64,000 nt of DNA, taken from Bermanella sp047621325. GTDB lineage: Bacteria; Pseudomonadota; Gammaproteobacteria; Pseudomonadales; Oceanobacteraceae. The DNA lies in the NCBI GenBank assembly GCA_047621325.1, contig JBLHLT010000013.1:1-64000 (forward strand), in the 5' to 3' direction. A program made the translations under genes and the position numbers. Of the stretch, positions 1 through 7,977 are shown piece by piece. Each line of letters begins with the position of its first letter. Positions within the stretch are counted from its first letter, which is position 1. The notes beneath the pieces were generated by a model. It was not told where the DNA came from and made no database searches. It saw nothing but the letters and a program-made list of their open reading frames with translations.

Positions 1-1641
1 CCAATGTATCAACTTTACCGGTAACAACCGTGTTACTGCCAAGCTCAAGTGCTGAGAAGAACAAAGTATTGCCGCTTAAACGCCAGTTATATATTTCATA
101 ACGGCCCGTGGCGTTGGCTTCGTTAGGATCAATTAATGTGGTGAGTTCGCGGGTTTCTAAATTCACCATGCGAATAACATCCGCTTCATTTAAGCCTGGT
201 ACCACCACTTCTTCGGTGTAGTACAAGAACCCGCGGGAGATTTGGAACGGCGTATCTTGCATCCAGCTCCACCAGCCATCTGTGCCGAGGTCTAACTCAA
301 CTTTAGGCACGCCATCAAACGGCAGCATTTGGAAAACTTTTAAATAGGTGTTCCATGTCCAAGTGTCATTCGTCGAATTGTAATCACTGCGGCCACTTTC
401 AAACACACCATATACACGGCCATCATCGGCCATGATGATGCGGCGAGGGGTTGGTGAGTTCCAACCACTACCTTGTTGTTGTGATCCAAACAGACTGGTG
501 TCTAAGCTCGCAAATTGGAAACGGCCGAGGCTGTCGTCTTTAATGGGTTTGGCCATTTTTAGGCCGCTACTAGAGTTACTCCAATCTTCCTCACCCCAAA
601 CCAACGCGTTTTCGCTGTCTTTAGTGAAAAACTTCACCCATGAATCTGAGCTTAGGTTGACCACGGAGCCTGCACTGTTCACCACTTTTAGCACGAGGTT
701 GCCTGAGTTAGTATCCTGCCAAGCTTGGTAGGCCACTTCACCGGATGAAAGGGTTAAGAAAAACTGCACGTGTTCATTGTCTTGCGAAATGTTCGTGACA
801 GAGAGGTCACTGGCGTTCATTTTATAAATCAGTGGGTTCCAGTCCACTTGATCTAACCAATAGTTGGTGAACTCTTCAATACAATTGCCGTTGTTATCAA
901 AATTAAAGCACTGTGTATCCTCGCGACGAGTAAAGCTGGTAGCGGTAAAATAAAGGTTACCGTCTTTATCAAACTGAATAGGCTTTTGATTACCGGATAC
1001 GTTTTGCATGTAGTTATCGTCCATGCTTTGTACCATTAGGCCTTCTTTAACACAGCGGTGTTCATCGGTGTCGGTGTCAACTTCAAGCAGGCCGCAATTT
1101 AAGCCTGCAATGGTGCTGGCATAATCAAAATCACTGCTGCCACCATGCCAGCCAGTATCCAGTGCGATATACACTTTACTGCCGTCAGGTGAGACCACGC
1201 TGTACATGACTTTCATCGGCATGTTGGTGTCCACAGCGAGGGATGCATCCCCCTGTGCATCGATGGCCAGTAAGTTGGATACACCTTGGTCACTGTCGCC
1301 TTCTGCTCGGCTATTTAGGCTTCTTGAAACTGGGGTTCTGGAGTCGCGGGCAAGGGTGTAGCTGAAGAGCTTACGGCCATCAGTGGCAGAGCGGCTTTTG
1401 GCGGTATCTTCAACAATGGCTTCTTCGTTGGCGATGAGTGAAACCGCACCACTTAAGTTAAAGCTGAGTGTCGGTGTAGTGGGTGTTCCGCCTGTGCCTC
1501 CGCCAGAAGGACCACCGCTATTATTGGGTTCGTCGCCTCCGCCCGAATCAGAACAGCCCGCCGCTACCAACAAAACGCTACTAAGTAAGACTGGCCAAAG
1601 TCTGACGCCGGGTTTTGCACGCTTGAGAGAAAAATACGACA
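1..1641 (-). CDS. Large surface lipoprotein, unknown function, 3' end beyond the window
   Basis: The reading frame is open from an ATG at 1639-1641 to the left edge (547 codons, no stop), so the C-terminus is missing. A strong Shine-Dalgarno sequence (GGAGGA on the minus strand, 1647-1652) lies 5 bases before the ATG. The N-terminus is a lipoprotein signal: basic start, hydrophobic stretch ending LLVAAGC, then a Ser/Gly-rich linker. The body contains blade-like repeats such as VSPDGSKVYIALDTGW and DKDGNLYFTATS, which suggest a beta-propeller. I do not recognise the family. The gene is divergent from pckA, and nothing nearby indicates its job. Seen: lipobox, glycine linker and repeats. Inferred: a surface or periplasmic propeller lipoprotein. 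Confidence 0.75.
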
Positions 1642-2000
1642 TGGAAATCCTCCAATGTGGACAGGCAAAATTGGTCCTAAAGTATTAATTTAGTCGGTAC
1701 TGGGGATTCGTCAAAGACGGCTCTACTTCAAATAAAAGAGGTTTAAGAACATAAAGTTATGGGCATGATTTAATGCAAAATAAAATAGTAAATTCGGCGC
1801 AAGTGGACTAAAGGCTGGTGCTTTTAGATGGTAATAGTGCAGTGTATTTAGGGCGTGCCTGCAGTGCCTCATACTCAGAACTTAAGCTAGTAATATTTGT
1901 GTCACTTGCCACTTATTTTTATGAGAATTGGGTATAACCGAGCGTTAAACGATAATAAATCCAAATTATAGCTAGTATAGGCACCATAAATACACTGTAT

Positions 2001-2060
2001 ACCCATGATGTATGCTGGGCTGCAAGTGGCATGGCAGGCCATGTGGTAGTCGACATGGGT
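2001..2060. repeat. Nested inverted repeat upstream of pckA
   Basis: The outer arms ACCCATG (2001-2007) and CATGGGT (2054-2060) are perfect complements. Between them lie inner arms CATGG (2030-2034) and CCATG (2039-2043). There is no T-run, so it is not a terminator. It sits about 40 bases before the probable pckA -10 and could be an operator pair. The function is unknown. Confidence 0.4.
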
Positions 2061-2098
2061 CTTTTTATAGACTACCTATTCGCCTAGTTTGGATTTTC

Positions 2099-2107
2099 TG
2101 GCATAAT
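2099..2107 (+). promoter_or_regulatory. Candidate extended -10 promoter for pckA
   Basis: TGG followed by CATAAT (2102-2107) fits an extended -10 element (TGn then a TATAAT-like hexamer). No good -35 is present at 17 bases, as is common for extended -10 promoters. The predicted transcript would start near 2114 and carry a leader of about 100 bases. Confidence 0.4.
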
Positions 2108-2214
2108 CGCGCACCTAAAATTATCAATTCGTTAAAGACGTATTTGTCTCTAACGGTAATGTTTTCAGTTAATCGGCCACAAGCTGGTAACTTACTTTTG
2201 TTGGATTGGGCATT

Positions 2215-3750
2215 ATGACCACCGTTTACACCGATCTTTCTTCTGCCTTATTGGTAGAAAAAGCACTAGAACGCGGCGAAGGCCGTCTACAAGACAATGG
2301 CGCATTTGTTGTTGAGACTGGTGTCCGTACTGGTCGCTCTCCAAAAGACCGTTATATCGTTCAAGAGCCAAGCACTGCTGACGCCATCGACTGGGGCACA
2401 GTTAACCGTCCTTTCGATGCTGACAAATTCGATGCCCTTTGGGATCGCGTAGAAGCTTACCTAGACCAGCACGACAAATTTGTATCTGAAGTGCACGTAG
2501 GCGCTGATCCACAACATTACCTACCTATTAAAATGACCACACAGACGGCTTGGCAGAACCTGTTTGGCCGTAACCTTTTCATCCGTCCAGACACGTTTAA
2601 CCCTTCTGATAAAGAAGAGTGGCAGATTCTTAACGTTGCAGGTTTCGAATGTGTACCTGAGCGTGACGGCACTAATTCTGATGGCTGTGTGATCATCAAC
2701 TTCGCAAAACGTAAAGTGCTACTGGCTGGCATGCGTTACGCAGGCGAAATGAAAAAAGCCATGTTCTCTGTACAGAACTTCCTACTGCCTGAAAAAGACG
2801 TGCTACCAATGCACTGTTCTGCCAACGTAGGTGAAGACGGCGATACTTGCTTGTTCTTTGGCCTTTCTGGTACGGGTAAAACCACGCTTTCTGCTGACCA
2901 AAGCCGTTACCTAATTGGTGATGATGAACACGGTTGGGGCAAAGGTTCTGTCTTTAATATCGAAGGCGGTTGCTACGCAAAAACCATCGATCTTTCTAAA
3001 AAGAACGAGCCAATTATTTGGGATGCGATTAAATTCGGTGCCATCGTTGAAAACGTTGTGATCGACCCTGAAACACGTGTTGCTGATTACAATGACGTTT
3101 CTTTAACTGAAAACGGCCGTTGTGCATACCCACTTGAGCACATCGAAAAACGCGTTCTTGAGAACCGTGCTGGAGAGCCAAAAGCGGTTATCTTTCTAAC
3201 GTGTGATATGACGGGCGTATTGCCTCCTGTTTCTATTTTGACGAAAGAGCAAGCGGCATATCACTTCTTGTCTGGTTACACAGCCCTTGTTGGTTCTACT
3301 GAAATGGGTGGTTCTAAAGGTCTTAAGTCTACGTTCTCTACGTGTTTTGGTGCGCCGTTCTTCCCGCGTCCAGCTGGTGAATACGCTGAGCTTCTAATGA
3401 AGCGCGTAACGGAATTTGACTCTCAAGTTTACCTTGTAAACACAGGTTGGACGGGCGGTCCTAATGGTGCAGGCGGTGAGCGTTTCTCTATTCCGACGAC
3501 TCGTGCGGTAATCGCTGCGATTCAGTCTGGTGCACTACGTGATGCTGACACGGATACCACGCCAGTATTTGCGCTTAAAGTACCTAAAGCCGTTGAAGGC
3601 GTGGATGCTAAATTGCTTAACCCTGTTAACGCATGGGCTGATAAGTCTAAGTTTGAAGAAGTGGCGCAAGGTCTTGCACAGCAATTCGTTGATAACTTCA
3701 AAAAATACGATGTATCAGATGCGATCCGCGCTGCGGGTCCTCAGTTATAA
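2215..3750 (+). CDS. pckA: Phosphoenolpyruvate carboxykinase (ATP)
   Basis: Converts oxaloacetate and ATP to phosphoenolpyruvate, CO2 and ADP, the entry step of gluconeogenesis in the cytoplasm. The 511-residue protein has the family's TGRSPKD motif near the N-terminus, the Walker A-like GLSGTGKTTLS at about residues 216-226, the metal-binding IGDDEHGW just after it, and GGxKG plus NTGWTGGPNG-type motifs toward the C-terminus. Length matches ATP-type enzymes. I chose the ATG at 2215 (protein begins MTTVYTDL). The TTG three codons upstream is possible, and neither start has a strong ribosome binding site. The gene stands alone: a divergent lipoprotein gene lies upstream and a strong terminator follows. 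Confidence 0.97.
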   Translation: MTTVYTDLSSALLVEKALERGEGRLQDNGAFVVETGVRTGRSPKDRYIVQEPSTADAIDWGTVNRPFDADKFDALWDRVEAYLDQHDKFVSEVHVGADPQHYLPIKMTTQTAWQNLFGRNLFIRPDTFNPSDKEEWQILNVAGFECVPERDGTNSDGCVIINFAKRKVLLAGMRYAGEMKKAMFSVQNFLLPEKDVLPMHCSANVGEDGDTCLFFGLSGTGKTTLSADQSRYLIGDDEHGWGKGSVFNIEGGCYAKTIDLSKKNEPIIWDAIKFGAIVENVVIDPETRVADYNDVSLTENGRCAYPLEHIEKRVLENRAGEPKAVIFLTCDMTGVLPPVSILTKEQAAYHFLSGYTALVGSTEMGGSKGLKSTFSTCFGAPFFPRPAGEYAELLMKRVTEFDSQVYLVNTGWTGGPNGAGGERFSIPTTRAVIAAIQSGALRDADTDTTPVFALKVPKAVEGVDAKLLNPVNAWADKSKFEEVAQGLAQQFVDNFKKYDVSDAIRAAGPQL

Positions 3751-3760
3751 GTTAGAGTAT

Positions 3761-3794
3761 TATCCGAACCGCCATTCATGGCACCGTTCGGATA
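3761..3794. repeat. Inverted repeat just after pckA stop
   Basis: TATCCGAAC (3761-3769) and GTTCGGATA (3786-3794) are perfect 9-base complements around a 16-base spacer. The T-run needed for intrinsic termination is missing. It lies between the pckA stop and the true terminator, so it may act as an mRNA 3'-stabilising stem or as a DNA site. Confidence 0.5.
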
Positions 3795-3836
3795 CCGACC
3801 TTTGGTGGTCATAATTCCTCACCCTAGGAATTTTAA

Positions 3837-3866
3837 AAGGCGCAACTTAGTTGCGCCTTTTTTTAT
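3837..3866 (+). terminator. Intrinsic terminator of pckA
   Basis: A GC-rich stem AAGGCGCAAC / GTTGCGCCTT with a 3-base loop is followed by a run of seven T. It lies 86 bases after the pckA stop codon. Confidence 0.9.
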
Positions 3867-3991
3867 GCTTATGAATTGGTAATGAATCATGGTTTTGAAT
3901 ATGAGCCAGGCTCCAATAATGGGTGGCAGTGCGCAGTGACAAGTCCCAGTTAACAACTATATTTATATCGTGCCTTTTATGCGAGATAACC

Positions 3992-4846
3992 ATGCCTTTT
4001 TTGTGTCGCGTTATTATTTTTTGTCTATTAACGTCTTTTAGTGCTATGGGTTTATCAAATGTCATTTCAGAGACCATTGAAGATGTATCTGAAAGTTATG
4101 AGAAGTGTGAAGAATTGTATGAGCATATTCGTAAAAGCGAATGTGCCAATAGTGTGTTTGGGTTATTTGGGCGCATGTATTTTGAGATAGGTGTTAGCTT
4201 TACAGAGCGCCTCGTCAAGTTTCAAAATATTAAAACCGAAGAAGATGCGTTTATCTTATCCAGTGGCCTCAAGCCTCGACCAGTATTTTCCGTAAGCTTA
4301 AATGACAGTTATTTTGGTGAGAGTAATTTTGGCTACGGTGTGGGGTTTTCATATTTTGATGATTACGCCTTTGAGCAAGTAGTGAAACGCGGCAGCACCG
4401 ATAGCGATAAAAAAACGGTGGATTTAGGCACGTACTCAAGTTTGAATGTCATTGCGTTAAGCCCATCAATTTTTTACAGCTATGGCAGAGATGACGATAG
4501 TCCTTATCGTTATATGAAGTTTGGTTTGGGTTTAAATCTTATGTACAGCGCGGTGCGCGGAACCGCGTATTTAACCGAACTTAAAACCGATGCTGACTGT
4601 TATCAATATGGCAGTGACTTTGTGGATGGTAACGTAAGTGACGAAAACGAGTTTAAAAACCTATGTGACAGTACTCGCTTTCGTGAATCCAGCTATGGCT
4701 CAGGGGTGAAGATATTCATTGGCATGGACTGGCGCCGCTGGAAAGCCGAAGTATCGACCTCGATATTCCAACACCGTGGCAGCGGCGATTATCGGTTTGT
4801 TACACAACAAACTCAGATTGCTTTTTCCCGTAAGTTTGAGTTTTAG
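3992..4846 (+). CDS. Predicted outer-membrane beta-barrel protein, family unknown
   Basis: A 284-residue protein from the ATG at 3992. The start is chosen because it opens a signal peptide (basic residue, then VIIFCLLTSFSAMG); the longer frame from a GTG at 3923 would bury it. The mature part is rich in alternating aromatic and polar residues (for example YRYMKFGLGLNLMYS) and ends KFEF, with the terminal Phe typical of substrates of the BAM outer-membrane assembly machinery. I recognise no specific family. Two near-N-terminal cysteines (CEELYEHIRKSEC) and two near the middle could form disulfides. It is a single gene between the pckA terminator and tex, with no context to suggest function. 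Confidence 0.7.
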   Translation: MPFLCRVIIFCLLTSFSAMGLSNVISETIEDVSESYEKCEELYEHIRKSECANSVFGLFGRMYFEIGVSFTERLVKFQNIKTEEDAFILSSGLKPRPVFSVSLNDSYFGESNFGYGVGFSYFDDYAFEQVVKRGSTDSDKKTVDLGTYSSLNVIALSPSIFYSYGRDDDSPYRYMKFGLGLNLMYSAVRGTAYLTELKTDADCYQYGSDFVDGNVSDENEFKNLCDSTRFRESSYGSGVKIFIGMDWRRWKAEVSTSIFQHRGSGDYRFVTQQTQIAFSRKFEF

Positions 4847-4939
4847 CTTTAACTTGCTGATCAAAAAGTAGCCTACACAAGACTCTCAAAACCTTCCTTT
4901 TTATGCCAATTCAAACCAGTTTTTTTACCGCTGGTGCAT

Positions 4940-4945
4940 TATAAT
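4940..4945 (+). promoter_or_regulatory. Candidate -10 box for tex
   Basis: A perfect TATAAT lies 59 bases before the chosen tex ATG; no good -35 is visible. A start near 4952 would leave the alternative TTG start at 4948 outside the transcript, which supports the ATG at 5005. Confidence 0.4.
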
Positions 4946-5004
4946 TCTTGGCCACCTGCCAAATGGTTTCGGCAGGCCATAACAATAATGTACATGAGTG
5001 GTTT

Positions 5005-7335
5005 ATGGATCGTATTTATCAAACATTAGCAACCGAGCTGAATGTACAGCTGCAACAAATCACGGCGTCAGTGGCCTTATTAGATGAAGGCGCGACAGTA
5101 CCGTTTATTTCTCGATACCGTAAAGAAGTCACCGGCGGTATGGATGACGGCCAGTTGCGTACTCTAGAAGAGCGCCTGCGTTATTTACGTGAAATGGAAG
5201 ATCGCCGTACTTCTATTCTTAAAAGCATTGATGAACAAGGTAAGCTGACCGACGAACTAAAAGGTCAGATCATGCTGGCCGATACCAAAAACCGTCTTGA
5301 AGATTTATACCTGCCTTATAAACAAAAGCGTCGCACCAAAGGCCAAATCGCCATCGAAGCCGGCATTGAGCCACTAGCCGATGCACTGTTAGAAAACCCA
5401 GAATTAAACCCAGAAAGCGAAGCCGCTAATTTTGTTGATGCGGATAAAGGCTTTGCGGATGTAAAAGCCGTATTGGATGGCGCTAAATTCATTCTGATGG
5501 AACGCTTTGCCGAAAACGCCGATTTGATTCAGCGCTTGCGTGACTTCTTATGGCAAGAAGCCACTCTGAGTGTGCGCGTTGTCGCTGGCAAAGAACATGA
5601 AGCGGCAAAATTCCAAGATTATTTTGAGCACGATGAGCCATTAAATAAAGTGCCAAGCCACCGTGCGTTGGCGATTTTACGTGGCCGTAATGAAGGCTTC
5701 TTAAGTTCCAATTTAGTGACGGGTGATCCGAACGATAAGTTAACCCCAAGCCCGTGTGAAGGAATGGTGGCGGGTTTTTACGGGATTGAATTTAACAATC
5801 GCCCAGCCGATAAATGGTTAACTGAAGTGGTGAAATGGACATGGCGCGTAAAACTATTAACGTCTCTTGAAAACGAACTGGTGACCCGCGTACGTGAAAG
5901 TGCAGAAGATGAAGCCATTAAAGTGTTTGCCATGAATCTAAAAGATTTATTAATGGCGGCACCGGCTGGTCACAAGGCCACCATCGGTTTAGACCCTGGC
6001 TTGCGTACGGGTGTAAAAGTGGCGGTTGTGGATGCCACCGGTAAAGTGATGGATCACGGTGTGATGTATCCAACCCCTCCTAAAAACCAAATAGAACAAA
6101 GCAAAGCGGCCCTTAAAGTATTATGTGAAAAATATAATGTGGGTTTAATTGCCATTGGTAACGGTACCGGTAGTCGTGAAACGGATCGCTTAGTGGCCGA
6201 TTTCATTAAAGAAAATCCAAAACTTAAAGTGCAAAAAATTGTGGTGAGTGAAGCGGGGGCATCGGTGTATTCGGCATCTGAGCTAGCCGCCAAAGAATTC
6301 CCAGATTTAGATGTAACCATTCGTGGTGCCATTTCCATTGCTCGCCGCCTACAAGACCCACTGGCTGAGCTGGTTAAAATTGAACCTAAAGCCATTGGTG
6401 TAGGCCAATATCAACATGATGTTTCTCAATCTGCTTTGGCGCGCTCATTGGATGCCGTAGTTGAGGATTGTGTGAATGCTGTAGGTGTGGATTTGAATAC
6501 GGCTTCAGTACCTTTATTAACTAAGGTGTCCGGTTTAAATAGCACCATTGCTAGCAATATTGTGGCGTTTCGTGAAGAAAATGGCGCGTATCAAAGCCGA
6601 ACTGATTTGAAAAAAGTACCGCGTTTAGGTGGTAAAACGTTTGAACTTGCGGCAGGTTTCTTGAAAATCGCCAACGGTAAAAACCCGTTAGATGCCAGCT
6701 CCGTTCACCCTGAATCGTATGATGTGGTGAAACAAATTGCAGCGAAAGCACAAAAAGATGTGAAATCAGTCATTGGTGACAGCGCGTTTTTAAAAGCGGT
6801 GAATGCCAGTGAGTTTGTAACCGAACAAGTGGGCTTACCGACCATCAAAGATATTTTAGCCGAACTTGAAAAACCGGGTCGTGACCCGCGTCCTGAATTT
6901 GTGACGGCTGAATTCAAAGATGGCGTAGAAGAAATCAAAGACCTACGTGACGATATGATTCTTGAAGGGGTTGTCACCAATGTAACGGCTTTTGGCGCGT
7001 TTGTGGATGTGGGCGTGCACCAAGACGGTTTGGTGCATATCTCTATGATGAGTGATCAATTCATTGATGATCCGCGTGAGGTCGTAAAAGCAGGCGATGT
7101 GGTGAAAGTGAAAGTCATGGAAGTAGACGCGTCACGTAAGCGTATTGCCATGTCTATGCGCCTGAGTGATAACGCCAGCGACTACCAAGCTGAAAAAGCC
7201 ACGCCACGTGGTGAACGCAAACCCCGTAACTCGGCACCGCGTCAGCATACGAGTCAGCCGCAAACGCCAGCAAGTAATAACCCAATGGCGGCATTGTTTG
7301 CACAAGCGCAGAAAAAGAAAGGCAAGCGTTTGTAA
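5005..7335 (+). CDS. tex: Tex family RNA-binding transcription accessory protein
   Basis: Tex is a conserved cytoplasmic nucleic-acid-binding protein, related to eukaryotic Spt6, linked to transcription and stress tolerance. The 776 residues carry an N-terminal helical Tex region, a YqgF/RNase H-like domain (about residues 325-430, with TIGLDPGLRTGVKVAVVD), helix-hairpin-helix repeats (VGVDLNTASVPLLTKVSGL), and an S1 RNA-binding domain (about 650-720, GVVTNVTAFGAFVDVGVHQDG). A basic, low-complexity tail follows. The start ATG at 5005 gives MDRIYQ, matching the family's beginning; a 19-codon upstream extension from a TTG is unlikely. Length is normal (E. coli about 773). A hairpin terminator follows directly. 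Confidence 0.96.
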   Translation: MDRIYQTLATELNVQLQQITASVALLDEGATVPFISRYRKEVTGGMDDGQLRTLEERLRYLREMEDRRTSILKSIDEQGKLTDELKGQIMLADTKNRLEDLYLPYKQKRRTKGQIAIEAGIEPLADALLENPELNPESEAANFVDADKGFADVKAVLDGAKFILMERFAENADLIQRLRDFLWQEATLSVRVVAGKEHEAAKFQDYFEHDEPLNKVPSHRALAILRGRNEGFLSSNLVTGDPNDKLTPSPCEGMVAGFYGIEFNNRPADKWLTEVVKWTWRVKLLTSLENELVTRVRESAEDEAIKVFAMNLKDLLMAAPAGHKATIGLDPGLRTGVKVAVVDATGKVMDHGVMYPTPPKNQIEQSKAALKVLCEKYNVGLIAIGNGTGSRETDRLVADFIKENPKLKVQKIVVSEAGASVYSASELAAKEFPDLDVTIRGAISIARRLQDPLAELVKIEPKAIGVGQYQHDVSQSALARSLDAVVEDCVNAVGVDLNTASVPLLTKVSGLNSTIASNIVAFREENGAYQSRTDLKKVPRLGGKTFELAAGFLKIANGKNPLDASSVHPESYDVVKQIAAKAQKDVKSVIGDSAFLKAVNASEFVTEQVGLPTIKDILAELEKPGRDPRPEFVTAEFKDGVEEIKDLRDDMILEGVVTNVTAFGAFVDVGVHQDGLVHISMMSDQFIDDPREVVKAGDVVKVKVMEVDASRKRIAMSMRLSDNASDYQAEKATPRGERKPRNSAPRQHTSQPQTPASNNPMAALFAQAQKKKGKRL

Positions 7336-7361
7336 GGTTGTTAGCGTTGTAATGGTTTAAT

Positions 7362-7390
7362 AAGGCCTGAGAGTATGGGCCTTATTTTTA
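7362..7390 (+). terminator. Terminator after tex
   Basis: AAGGCC (7362-7367) pairs with GGCCTT (7378-7383) and is followed by ATTTTTATT. It is moderately strong and separates tex from the small lipoprotein gene. Confidence 0.7.
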
Positions 7391-7403
7391 TTAAGGATGT
7401 TAA

Positions 7404-7808
7404 ATGAAAATTATAATAATAACGGCTTTGGCAGTGATGCTTTCTGGCTGTTCGACGCTTATCAATGGCACGGATCAGGTTGTGATTATTGATAATTATT
7501 ATAATGAAAAAGAGCGGATTAAATTGAACACGCCATATTCAAGCCATGTGGATACTATGCCCGCTATGCTTTACATATCTGGTGGTGTTCAAAGTGGAGG
7601 GTACTCAATACGCTTAGAGAGCGAATGTTATAATCAGCAATCGTTGAGCATTAATAAAACCTTAAGAGGCTCTTATTGGCTGAATTTATTTAATGTCGTA
7701 GGCTTCTTTGTTGATTATGCGACGGGTGCCATGTGGAAATATCCGGCAAAAGTGCATATGCCCATGAGCAAAAATGAAACCTGCGCGAGCGATATTGCGA
7801 CCCAATAG
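7404..7808 (+). CDS. Small lipoprotein, unknown function
   Basis: A 134-residue lipoprotein: the signal MKIIIITALAVMLSGC has a clear lipobox with the lipidated Cys at position 16. The segment after it (STLINGTDQVV) and the later pattern VGFFVDYATGAMWKYP resemble a group of small, widespread gammaproteobacterial lipoproteins of unknown role that share a 'VD..TGA.W..P' motif. The start is supported by AAGGAT a few bases upstream. It stands between the tex terminator and gshA, with an imperfect stem-loop after its stop. Function not inferred. Confidence 0.75.
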   Translation: MKIIIITALAVMLSGCSTLINGTDQVVIIDNYYNEKERIKLNTPYSSHVDTMPAMLYISGGVQSGGYSIRLESECYNQQSLSINKTLRGSYWLNLFNVVGFFVDYATGAMWKYPAKVHMPMSKNETCASDIATQ

Positions 7809-7816
7809 GAATATAA

Positions 7817-7849
7817 AGACTAAGTAGCCTCTTTGAGGTCGCTTGGTCT
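7817..7849. other. Long imperfect stem-loop between lipoprotein gene and gshA
   Basis: AGACTAAG (7817-7824) pairs with CTTGGTCT (7842-7849) with one T-G wobble. Inside, CCTC pairs with GAGG around a TTT loop. Only a weak T/A stretch follows. It could be a weak terminator for the upstream gene. Confidence 0.4.
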
Positions 7850-7909
7850 ATTAATCATTGCTGAAACACAAAGGTACTTATACCTAATAATAAAACAATC
7901 CATTCCTAG

Positions 7910-7945
7910 TGCTATACTTCCCCTAATCCGCAAGCTCGCTATAAT
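7910..7945 (+). promoter_or_regulatory. Candidate promoter elements for gshA
   Basis: Two -10-like sequences lie close together: TGC-TATACT (7910-7918), which fits an extended -10, and a perfect TATAAT at 7940-7945. Neither has a good -35. Both are within 70 bases of the gshA start. Confidence 0.4.
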
Positions 7946-7977
7946 CGCTTTAATTTACATCTTAAGGATCGTCTCCT

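Larger units (their letters stand above)
1642..2214. other. 573-bp divergent intergenic region upstream of pckA
   Basis: This non-coding stretch separates the minus-strand lipoprotein gene from pckA. It is AT-rich and holds regulatory signals for both. The features I can point to are an extended -10 for pckA (about 2099-2107) and a nested inverted repeat at 2001-2060. The short reading frame crossing 2012-2218 has no recognisable protein character, so I treat the region as non-coding. Confidence 0.6.

Noticed and set aside
2012..2218. A 68-codon plus-strand frame upstream of pckA
   Set aside because: It runs through the promoter and inverted repeat and overlaps the pckA start; the amino acid pattern is not protein-like.
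3847..4077. A 76-codon minus-strand frame
   Set aside because: It overlaps the signal peptide of the barrel gene, has no recognisable content, and would start inside that gene.
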